Positions 1 to 7,225 of a stretch of DNA of 14,688 nucleotides are shown here, piece after piece. Source of the stretch: Cyclostephanos tholiformis (taxonomy: Eukaryota; Bacillariophyta; Thalassiosirophyceae; Thalassiosirales; Thalassiosiraceae); the NCBI GenBank assembly GCA_036939975.1, contig JALLPB010000556.1:1-14688 (forward strand), in the 5' to 3' direction. The position numbers and the translations under genes are program-made. The notes below the pieces were generated by a model, which saw nothing but the letters and a program-made list of their open reading frames with translations, was not told where the DNA came from and did not search any database. The stretch's first letter is position 1. Each line of letters starts with the position of its first letter.

Positions 1-1530
1 TTAATAATTTTCAGTCGCGTTCTGATGGTGGCGGCCTCTCCAGGGCTGAGATGGCTTCTGTCATGAAGAAGATGCCGGAATCGATTCTTCTCCTGGATAG
101 CAGGCGCAAGGATGGCTTCGCCTGCGCGGTACCAGCCTTCGCATGGATGGGTGATGACGGTGGCGGTAGTTTCCCCGGCGTGGATGATCGCGTCACATAT
201 TCCTTGTACGACATGCCACAGGAGCTGAACTGCAGTAAATATTTGTTGTAGAGGAGGCGGTGTTCATCGTCCTCGCAGATTTTTCTCCAATCAATAATGC
301 CGCGATTCAGCGAGGACCTGGCTTTATATTTGATGGAGGTGAGATTGATGTCGAGCGACACCGCCCGATGATCACTGTCGAGCCCATCGAGGCTAGTGCG
401 GCAGTTGCGGATGCGCATGTGTAACGATGCGGAACATATGATCAGGTTGAGCATGTAGCCATCTGCAATGCCGGAGCCCGTGGGATGATGGCTCGTCCAG
501 GTGCTGTGGCCTGGGCTGCCGGAGGGCGTTTCAAAGAAGGTGTTCATGACTCTCAGTCGGTGTGCAAGGTAGATGTGGAGGAGATGTTCTCCTTTCGCGT
601 TGCGTTGGGCGAGGCCGTCCCATCGTGTTTGCCAATGTTGGAATTGACATCGGCCCCCATAACGATCTCCTAATTTGCGGGGGCTTGGCCGAGTAGGTCG
701 TCGAGCGTATCGAGGAATTGCAGGTATAGCATGTTGTCCCCGGATTTGGTGCATGGATGGTAGACCAAAACAAGGGTAAGTGCAAGTCGTTTGTGCCCGT
801 TTTTGCCACGTATTGATGTTCCAGCACGATTGCTGCTCGCCAATGTGACGTTAAGGCTAATAAATCTACCGGCAAACTCCCCTGTTGCATCCGTCGTGAG
901 CGGGGGGCGAGCTCCCGCGGCTTTCCAGCCTTCGTGGTAGCGCGGGGATAAAATGATAGCGACACTGCGGAAGTTGTGATGGCCGAGTCCACCGTTGTGT
1001 CGGAAGACATGATAACTGTTGATAATCTCATCAAAGACATCCCCTTCGAGCCAAGTCTCCTGGACAAAGTAGACATCGATGTCCTTCAGCCGCATCGTCG
1101 TGATGAGATGTTCATATCGCGTGTAGTCAGAAGGCGAGTTCGGACATAAGTTCCCGTCGCCGTCGCGGGCACGTCGTCGTAGGCCATGAGCGTTTTGGGT
1201 GAAAAATGTGCTGATGACATAAGGCTGCGGATCGACATGTGGAGGCAACGATGGCGTGCTCCGACGTGTGGATATGTGTCGCGGCATAGGCCGATGGGGG
1301 CCAGGTGGGCGGGAGCATGGGAGCTCCGACACAGTGCTGTAGCCGTCACAGGTATCAGTCCAGTCTGGGCATTGGTCATCCCGCGGCGGGGCAGGTGAGG
1401 ATGAAATATCCACGTCTTCGCGGGGTAGCTGTGGTCTGTCAGGGAGAGACGTAGTATTGTCATCATCGCTGGCAGTGGTGATCGCGAGGGGCGTATGAGC
1501 CTGGGTCGGGAGCGCCCAGTCATGTAATCG
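1..1530 (-). pseudogene. LINE endonuclease (EEP/APE domain) pseudogene
   Basis: Endonuclease of a non-LTR retrotransposon, which would nick target DNA to prime reverse transcription. The EEP family motifs appear in order on the minus strand: an Asn motif (TQNAHGL, about 1180-1205), the metal-binding Glu motif (FVQETWL, about 1045-1070), SVAIILSP, LVLVYHP, the Asp/Asn motif (MGADVNSNIG, about 635-665) and the terminal SDH motif (DSDHRAVSL, about 362-385). A post-endonuclease linker follows (HPCEGWYRAGEA, about 105-150), typical of the stretch before the reverse transcriptase. Damage: a TGA at 1531-1533 closes the upstream frame, a TAG at 670-672 cuts the domain, one frame change falls between about 610 and 640, and another near 200. 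The family assignment is secure because all catalytic motifs are readable; the clade is not determined. Confidence 0.85.
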
Positions 1531-1533
1531 TCA

Positions 1534-1950
1534 AGGGCATCGTGGCCGCACAAACAGGGCTCGCGTTGGGGGGGCCAGGAGGGTAGTGCGGCGCCGTAGG
1601 CGGCATCGCGAGCGACGGTGATTTGGGCCTGAACCAGCCCCATGCCGTTGTCGACGAGGTGGCGCCTCCTGTCCGCGCTCCGCCCGTGTCGGGGGAGTTG
1701 TTCGCGCCCCATATAGTGACACCGGGCATGCTAGACCAACACTGCGTGGGCTGCCTGCGGGGCATGCCCATGGGGGGATGCCATCGGGAGGAGGAGCGCT
1801 TGTCAATGCGGTCCACCGAGGTCTTTGTCCACCGAGGGGGATGAGAGGCAGTGGCACTGTACTAATTCCACTGTTAATCGTCCGTAGAAAAACAGCGAGC
1901 CGCCTTTTTTGTGGTGGGAAAAAAGGGTTCGACCATGGCGTGCCAACCAT
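1534..1950 (-). pseudogene. Pro/Arg-rich leader of the LINE, unrecognised
   Basis: An open frame of about 139 codons lies in the same frame as the N-terminal endonuclease frame and is separated from it only by the TGA at 1531-1533. It is rich in Pro, Arg and Thr with no domain I recognise. Two other minus-strand frames overlap it (1520-1816 and 1086-1712) and look about equally plausible, so the true frame is unclear. It may be the N-terminal extension of the LINE polyprotein or the end of an ORF1. Assignment rests on position only. Confidence 0.3.
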
Positions 1951-2159
1951 TGGATGGGGGTGCCGAGATCAGCACGGAGCCGACGGGGGTGGCGACTGCG
2001 AGTGGCTGTTACCTACTTAAAGACGGTTCGTGATGTCGGTGGCCGGTCCGGACTCTCGCACATGGGCGGAGCGTCACAAACCAATTGGCCTCGCTCGCTC
2101 GAGCGGGATATGTTGCCATAATAATAATAACCATTCTCTCTCTATCAAATATCCATGCT

Positions 2160-2760
2160 AAAATGGTGATCTCTGTTTTGATAGGGTGATATCCATTTTG
2201 AAACAGGGTCTCAATCAAATGCATCCCTATATTGAAATGGGGAACCCCAAATCAAAACGGGAATCCCCAGATCAGAAAACAAAATAGGGATCCCCATTTT
2301 GAAACAGGGATCTCATATGATGGCGTACCGGTTTCAAAACGGGAATCCCCAAATTGAAAACCAAAATGGTTATCCCCATTCCGAAACAGGGAATGCAAAT
2401 GACTGCATACCCTTTTTGAAATGGGGATCCCCAATTCAAAAACTGAAATGGAGATCCCCATTTCAAAACTGGGATCGCCAAGAATGGGATCCATGATTCG
2501 AAACGGAGATCACCATAGCGAAATGGTGATTTTTGTATCCCCATTTTGGACTGGGGCCGGCTCAGTCACTAACCCATTCTAAAGTGGGGGTCATACCAAT
2601 TTGGGACTTTGGGCAATGACTCCCCAATTTGGAATCATTCTAATTGGGGGTCCCAATTTCAAAATGGGGATCCCCATACGGTTATGGGTAGGGATACTCG
2701 AAAATTCCAAAATAGGGAGTCCCCGTTCCAAAATGGAGGTTGTGCCAAATTGGGGATAAA
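2160..2760. repeat. Degenerate array of short palindromic GGGATCCCC units
   Basis: At least fifteen imperfect copies of a roughly 20-30 base unit are recognisable. Each joins a palindromic GC block (GGGATCCCC, GGGAATCCCC or GGGGAACCCC) to an AT-rich spacer such as ATTTTGAAAC or AATTCAAAA. Clear copies lie near 2238-2250, 2268-2300, 2340-2352, 2422-2432, 2452-2465 and 2672-2686. Because the GC block is its own reverse complement, units appear in both orientations. Stops are rare, so open frames run through it on both strands (for example minus 2252-2494 and plus 2299-2496), giving repetitive peptides around Phe-x-x-Gly-Asp/Ile-Pro; I treat these as by-products of the repeat. It lies just right of the LINE and could be a minisatellite or part of a foldback element. 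Confidence 0.8.
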
Positions 2761-3316
2761 CATTTGAATGTGGATTACTGTTGAATAATTCTTGCTCTTG
2801 AATCAGTTCGACAATTATTGGTAGTGGTGCGAGCTGATGAGTGTAGTATCCAGCGGCTGTGTACTACTTCATTTTTATGTGATGTATTATTCATAAAATC
2901 AATACGTACTAGTCAAACCCCACGAGATACTGAAACCTGAGGACTCAACCAACCATGCATCAATCGCCCGGGGGATGCTACTTGCCAAAGACGACTTCGG
3001 GTCCAAATAATAGATGCACTTTTATCGGAAAATGTTGAGATAAATATTAGCGAATATTTCAAAGATAAAAACTACTTCTCTTTCTCTCTAGAGTAGGGAC
3101 TTTCACACTCGTACATTCATGGCAAGTTGCCTCCCCGCTCGATATTGCTCCGAACCAAACCTGTAAGACTCCTTCCGTTTTTTTGTTTTCATTAAAGAGA
3201 AGGAATTCGATAATAAAAGCTTGACCTGCCCGATTTCCATCTCCCGTCCCGAACGAATAAACGAAAGTACCCTCTTCCTACCACTAAAAAAATAACTATG
3301 GGCCTCTATCGTCCCC
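2761..3316. other. Intergenic stretch, downstream of the DUF2854-like gene
   Basis: AT-rich sequence with no frame I believe codes. A minus-strand frame at 3103-3342 overlaps the end of the neighbouring gene and has no recognisable content. The 3' untranslated region of that gene should lie here, roughly 3100-3316. I see no clear AATAAA polyadenylation signal on the minus strand. Confidence 0.5.
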
Positions 3317-4270
3317 TCACTCGTAGGCTCCGCCGGTGACACCGACGACCTCCTTCTCGACCTTCTCCCTCCTGCTCTCCAAGTATTCCTCGGTCAACGG
3401 CCCCCCCGTCGTTAGCCTAATCCCCACCATCCTCCTCTCGGCATCGACCTTGACGACCTCGGCTCCCACGTCCGGTCCGAAGAACGTCTCATACCTCTTG
3501 CGTCGCTTCTCGTCGGCCCAAAGCTTGTACGGCGTATCGGGGCTCTGCCACACCATGGTGAACGATAACTCGCCGTCGGGGGCGACGTCCTGTCTCAATT
3601 CCCGCAGTTGCGGATACGACTTGCCGGGCACAACCAAACCCAGCTTCTTCACGGTCGTATCGAGGTGGGCCTCGTCGCCGTACCGATGGCGCGTCACGTC
3701 CTGCTTGATCTTTCTCATGATCTCCGTGGCCTTGACGTCGAATAGCGCATCGGCGTCGGGGCTCGAGATGCACGGGACCGGCTCGATCTCGGCGTACTTG
3801 AGGGCCGCCCCGGCGAGGAATATGGGAATACCGTAAACGAAGCCCAATCCCGATAACGTCGGTCCGTCGTTCCCACCCGAAGTGCCCAGGTATTCCGCGA
3901 AGGACAAAGCCGTGACGATCAATCCCGCGGCCACTACGAGGTTGCCGAGGGAGAAGCCGCGTATTTCGAAGGGGGGTTCTCCGGCGTTATTCACGCCCGC
4001 GCCCCCGATCATGGCGGATTTGGGAGCCGACCATTCGGAATCGTCCTCGGCCATGAAGAGGAATGACGACGACGACCGCGACGACGACGACCCGTCGATC
4101 GCGGCGGCGCGCCGTCGTCGCGTGGGGGAGGAGGCGGAGGAGGAGGAGGAGACGGACGGGACATTCGTCGCGGTGGCGGTGGTTGTCGAGGGTGGGGCGA
4201 ATGCGGACGCCGCGCCGATTATTAATGAGGAGAGGGCGGCGGCGGCCTTGGTCGTGTATGTGATTTTCAT
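3317..4270 (-). CDS. Plastid-targeted DUF2854-like thylakoid membrane protein
   Basis: An intact, intronless protein of 317 residues. Residues 1-23 form a signal peptide ending ASA, followed by FAPP at 24-27. This is the diatom bipartite targeting motif, with an aromatic residue just after the cleavage site, and predicts import into the secondary plastid. Residues 28-75 are a Ser/Thr/Arg-rich transit stretch. Two membrane segments follow, at about 106-127 and 140-160, the second containing YGIPIFLAGAALKYAEIEPVP, a pattern I recall from the DUF2854 family of cyanobacteria and plastids (Synechocystis slr0575-like; family named from memory). The soluble C-terminal part (about 175-317) is charged. 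The family's biochemical role is unknown to me. The start is the only ATG placing the signal peptide at the N-terminus. Its GC-rich codon use contrasts with the AT-rich flanks. The plastid call is strong, the family call moderately strong. Confidence 0.85.
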   Translation of the reverse strand: MKITYTTKAAAALSSLIIGAASAFAPPSTTTATATNVPSVSSSSSASSPTRRRRAAAIDGSSSSRSSSSFLFMAEDDSEWSAPKSAMIGGAGVNNAGEPPFEIRGFSLGNLVVAAGLIVTALSFAEYLGTSGGNDGPTLSGLGFVYGIPIFLAGAALKYAEIEPVPCISSPDADALFDVKATEIMRKIKQDVTRHRYGDEAHLDTTVKKLGLVVPGKSYPQLRELRQDVAPDGELSFTMVWQSPDTPYKLWADEKRRKRYETFFGPDVGAEVVKVDAERRMVGIRLTTGGPLTEEYLESRREKVEKEVVGVTGGAYE

Positions 4271-4867
4271 CTTCGCCGTGTTATTCTGAGAGGAGGGGAG
4301 TATATTATTATGGTAAGTATGGTTGTATGGCGTTATGATCTTTGATTAGGGCGGAGCGAGGGTTACAATAGGTGGATGTGTTCCTCTCTCGACTACTGCC
4401 ATATCATATCATGTTTTTTGCTGTGTTTTATTTTTTTGAAGTGCGTGTTCAATGACTCACACACACAAAAAGCGTATGTACGATACGTTGTTGTCGCATG
4501 GTATGAAATTTACTTTGACAAAATAATATTATTTTCGCCGAATACTTATCGTACGTACAATAGTAGATACGCTGTGCTTGGTTTGTTCTTCTCTAGGATA
4601 AGGCCCATGTCCATTGCTGATGGTCATGAAATAATTGGCAGCAGTGGCCCTGTATGATAAGGAGTAGTGCCACTACCCTGGTCTGTATCAAATTGGGGGA
4701 ATATTGTCTGGTTGATTCTCCTCCTCATCTCCTGCACCTCTTGTTGTCAAAGGAAGAACTTTCCTGGGTCCGATATGGTCTTTCTCTGAGCCATGCCAGT
4801 CTGAGATGGTGAGGGGTGGATAGCGTGAGCTCTCTCGTCGCCTTGGCAATATTTGGTCCCCCTTTGT
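4271..4867. other. Intergenic stretch upstream of the DUF2854-like gene
   Basis: It should contain the promoter of the minus-strand gene ending at 4270. A TATA-like AT run (tatattattat) lies about 30-40 bases upstream of the ATG, near 4300-4311, but is not a convincing box by itself. A short CA repeat lies at 4458-4468. A 65-codon minus-strand frame (4688-4885) runs from the left LTR outward and is hydrophilic and unrecognised; it may be chance. No other gene is visible. Confidence 0.45.
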
Positions 4868-5005
4868 TGTAAGCACTTTAGACATGGACTCTTTGTTGGA
4901 TTTGATGTTGGATTCGTAGTTGAATGATTTTAATTATTCAACTTTCTAGCTCTGTGATTTTTAAATAAATAAAACTTGGCAGAGGTTCTTGTATGTCAAT
5001 CAACA
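4868..5005 (-). repeat. 3' LTR of the gag-only element
   Basis: Direct-repeat partner of 6242-6380. Shared landmarks include tttagacatggactctt, gttgaatgattttaat, actttctagctct and ggcagaggtt. On the minus strand it reads TGTTGATTG at its start and ends GCTTACA, so it has TG...CA ends. About 20 differences, including one one-base gap, over 139 columns by hand alignment. Confidence 0.7.
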
Positions 5006-5008
5006 TTC

Positions 5009-5032
5009 GATATTCTCCCCCATGGCCCCCAT
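5009..5032 (-). promoter_or_regulatory. Candidate polypurine tract beside the 3' LTR
   Basis: On the minus strand a G-rich run, ccatgggggagaat, lies a few bases before the TGTTG start of the 3' LTR. Position and composition fit the plus-strand priming site of an LTR retrotransposon. This is inferred from location. Confidence 0.4.
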
Positions 5033-5197
5033 GGTCTCAAGTGCTTGTCCTTAAGGACATCAACTGATGCTTTGCCTTTCCTAATCTTTGTAAAATTCAT
5101 CCTCATCATTATTGGTAGGTTCATAATCATAATTAGAAGAAATTGTGACCATAGGTGTCTTCTTTTGTATCATAGGGCAGTCGCTATTTGATAGAGA

Positions 5198-6073
5198 CAA
5201 CTTTCTCCTTCACTTACTTTTCTTTTCTTACCATCTTCTTAACCTTCTTTGAAAAATGTATCTATCATTTGCTGGAATCTCCCTGTATGACTTGCCAGAA
5301 AAATTCTTTGAAATAAGGTTATTGGGGCATTTGCTCCAAGCATGATCTTGGTTCTTAAGCTGACACTTGCTGGCACTACTTTTCTCTTTCTCTTGGGTTC
5401 TTCCTCTTTCTTCTCGCCTTTGTGCTGACTTTCATCTTGCCTTTAAGAGACTTTTCCGTCACTTATTTCAAGTGCACATTTGCACCAACAGTCCTGCAAA
5501 GGATCTGCTTGACTCTGTGTCTCTTCTCCATAATGAAATCTCTCATACGCACTGGCTTAAGGTTTACTGTGTGATCTTGTTCTCAATGGTGACTTCTTCA
5601 GTCATCACCTTTCATCCTCCTTCTTCCTTGAGGCTTGAGGTAGATTAGCCCTGTGCTGAATGCCACCACTCTGTTGCACCTTACTGCAGTTAAAAGATTG
5701 GTTGGTTGTGGAATGTTCACTAGGTTGATCTGATCTTTGTTGACATCTTTGCCCATGATCTCTTCAACTAGTTCAATCACTTTGTTCTTGAAGTTCTCAA
5801 ATGTCTTGCTTTGAAAAGTTTCGATGAGGCCTTCCCATTTCTTGCTAGGTTCACCTTTCAAGCTTTTCCAAAATTCTTGTAGTAAAGCTTTTCTTTTCTG
5901 TCTTTACACTTGTAGTGATTACCCAATACAATGATTGTTTCAATCATCTGGATTAAAACCTCACACTCTTCTTTGTTTTCTTTTCCATCAGCATCAGTGC
6001 ACTTGATATGGATCTGAGGAACATTCACGTTGGAGTTCTTGTTTCTACGATTGAATGGGATTGGTTTGGCCAT
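5198..6073 (-). pseudogene. Broken Gag (capsid and Cys-His knuckle) of the LTR element
   Basis: It starts at ATG 6073 with MAKPIPFNRRNK and a basic N-terminus. It stays open to 5858, changes frame near 5872-5885, and continues as a second segment (5598-5861) containing PSKKWEGLIETF and a helical, charged stretch typical of Gag capsid regions. Further left it is broken more often, but a Lys/Glu-rich linker (near 5375-5410) leads to a nucleocapsid-type motif at about 5318-5365: Cys, then HAW, then KCPNN (pattern C-x7-H-x4-C-P-N-N). After it comes a conserved-looking tail (SYREIPANDRY, about 5255-5290). The frame closes at a TAA near 5230. Gag is the only protein of the element. The call rests on the overall pattern between two LTRs and on the knuckle; the superfamily (copia or gypsy) cannot be decided without pol. 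Confidence 0.6.
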
Positions 6074-6241
6074 GGTTCTTTCCTTGGCTCACTGGATTTC
6101 CGGCCCGTCTTTTGTTTGTTTGTTTGAATTCTGAGCAAATCATGAACTGATTTCTGGTCAGTTACACAAGGTGTCTTTGAAAATCTGCTGAGTTCTGTCA
6201 TAGGCCAAGAGACCTTAAGTTGCTTATTTTGATCAAGATTT

Positions 6242-6380
6242 CATAAGCTTTTTAGACATGGACTCTTAGTTGGATTAGTTGTTGGATTCATAGTTGAATG
6301 ATTTTAATGTTTCCACTTTCTAGCTCTAGCAATATTTAAATACATAAAATTTGGCAGAGGTTTTTGTATGCCAATCAGCA
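6242..6380 (-). repeat. 5' LTR of the gag-only element
   Basis: Direct-repeat partner of 4868-5005 (see that entry). On the minus strand it begins TGCTGATTG. Its inner end has drifted (GCTTATG rather than GCTTACA). It should hold the element's promoter; no clear TATA box stands out from the AT-rich background. Confidence 0.7.
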
Positions 6381-7225
6381 TATGATACCATATTCTCATT
6401 GCTATCACATCTAAGGAACTCTTGTTAAAAAGTGGGAGATGAAGGTTCTCTCCCACACTACACTTAGGCTTTGGTAGACCCCCGGGCTCAATGTCTTTCC
6501 TTGGATGATCTGTTTTTGATGACCTCTCCAACTGTGCCACATCACTTATCTTTTTGCTGCTGTCTGTGGGTCCCCCAACAGAGGGTAGTTCATTTATTAT
6601 GGGTGATAGGGTTAAATTCTACCAGAGGATGTAACGTACATCAGAGTCCATCAATATCTACAATATGCTCAAAAGCATTCCTTCCATCTTCACCGAGGTT
6701 ATGAATGCCTAATTCAATAGATTCCAAAGTTACCATTTATGAAAATTTGTTGAATGAAGCCCCTGTGTTTATCCCACATAAGTTTGGCTTCATAAATGAT
6801 ATTTTTCAAAAATTCTCCTCGTTTTTTACCTGTCGATGATGGGGACAAGGAAAAATTGCATTATGAAGATGGGGACAGCGATGGCAAAAATGATAATGTT
6901 TTTGCAAAGTATTGAAGACAAAGTAGTGACTTCAATGAATGATACCTTAATCTCTGCACTGCACTCCTGGATAGCACAAGCAGAGTAAAATCTATGTTAG
7001 AGAGAACAGAGTGAAAGATGCTAGAGAGAAGTTTAGCAAGTCATGCTTTTTAGACGATGTTTCGTGTAAGATGCCGAATGCAATCCTGAAACTAATGTTA
7101 CGATATCCATTCTATGCTAAAATTCCTTGCCATTCAGACTTGCCATAGCCACCCACCAACGTTTCTCAACAACACGCAGTGATTATGAAAGGATACAAAT
7201 ATGCTGGGATCGCGCGCAAAAACTA
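6381..7225. other. Intergenic stretch with a possible gene relic
   Basis: Between the LTR element and the end of the amine oxidase gene. A short hairpin with 8-base arms (gtgggaga at 6432-6439, tctcccac at 6449-6456) is visible. A 44-codon plus-strand frame at 6705-6839 (starts MPNSIDSKVTIYENLL) has coding-like composition. It is followed in another frame by an acidic run (DDGDKEKLHYEDGDSDG, about 6834-6885), so a decayed gene is possible, but I recognise nothing. The 3' UTR of the neighbouring minus-strand gene should fall near 7050-7225. Confidence 0.35.

Larger units (their letters stand above)
1..2100 (-). mobile_element. Decayed non-LTR (LINE-type) retrotransposon, 5' part
   Basis: The minus strand carries an apurinic-type endonuclease reading frame (1-1530), preceded towards 2100 by Pro/Arg-rich frames of no clear identity. 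This is the order expected at the 5' half of an APE-type LINE: leader, endonuclease, then reverse transcriptase. The coding frame is still open in a shifted frame at the left edge, so the reverse transcriptase, if present, lies outside the window. The right boundary near 2100 is a guess, based on where the LINE-like composition stops and the palindromic array begins. No poly-A tail or target-site duplication can be seen from this piece. The copy is dead as written, with several stops and frame changes. Confidence 0.75.
4868..6380 (-). mobile_element. Small gag-only LTR retrotransposon (TR-GAG-like), decayed
   Basis: Two direct repeats of about 138 bases (4868-5005 and 6242-6380), roughly 86% identical by eye, bracket about 1.2 kb holding a broken Gag on the minus strand. 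In that orientation the 5' LTR is on the right. The Gag ATG (6073) lies about 170 bases inside it, and a purine-rich run resembling a polypurine tract lies directly beside the 3' LTR. There is no protease, integrase or reverse transcriptase, and Gag runs almost to the 3' LTR. This is the layout of non-autonomous gag-carrying LTR elements, or an autonomous element with pol deleted. I could not identify a primer-binding site or a target-site duplication. The 14% LTR divergence suggests an old insertion. Confidence 0.65.

Noticed and set aside
1918..1945. GGGTTCGACCATGG, considered as a tRNA T-arm (B box)
   Set aside because: No acceptor, D-arm or anticodon arm can be placed around it on either strand.
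2252..2544. Minus-strand open frames giving repeated FxxGD/IP peptides
   Set aside because: They are translations of the palindromic repeat, open in several frames and on both strands, with no start context or other coding signal.
3882..4289. 135-codon plus-strand frame over the DUF2854-like gene
   Set aside because: Antisense shadow of the GC-rich transit-peptide region; the acidic and polyalanine runs mirror the Arg/Ser codons.
4688..4885. 65-codon minus-strand frame running out of the left LTR
   Set aside because: Unrecognised and hydrophilic; it starts inside the LTR with no other support. It may be a read-through artefact, so it is noted only in the intergenic entry.
6381..6400. Extension of the right LTR through catattctc
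   Set aside because: The resemblance to the tract beside the left LTR is only a few bases, and similarity stops there.
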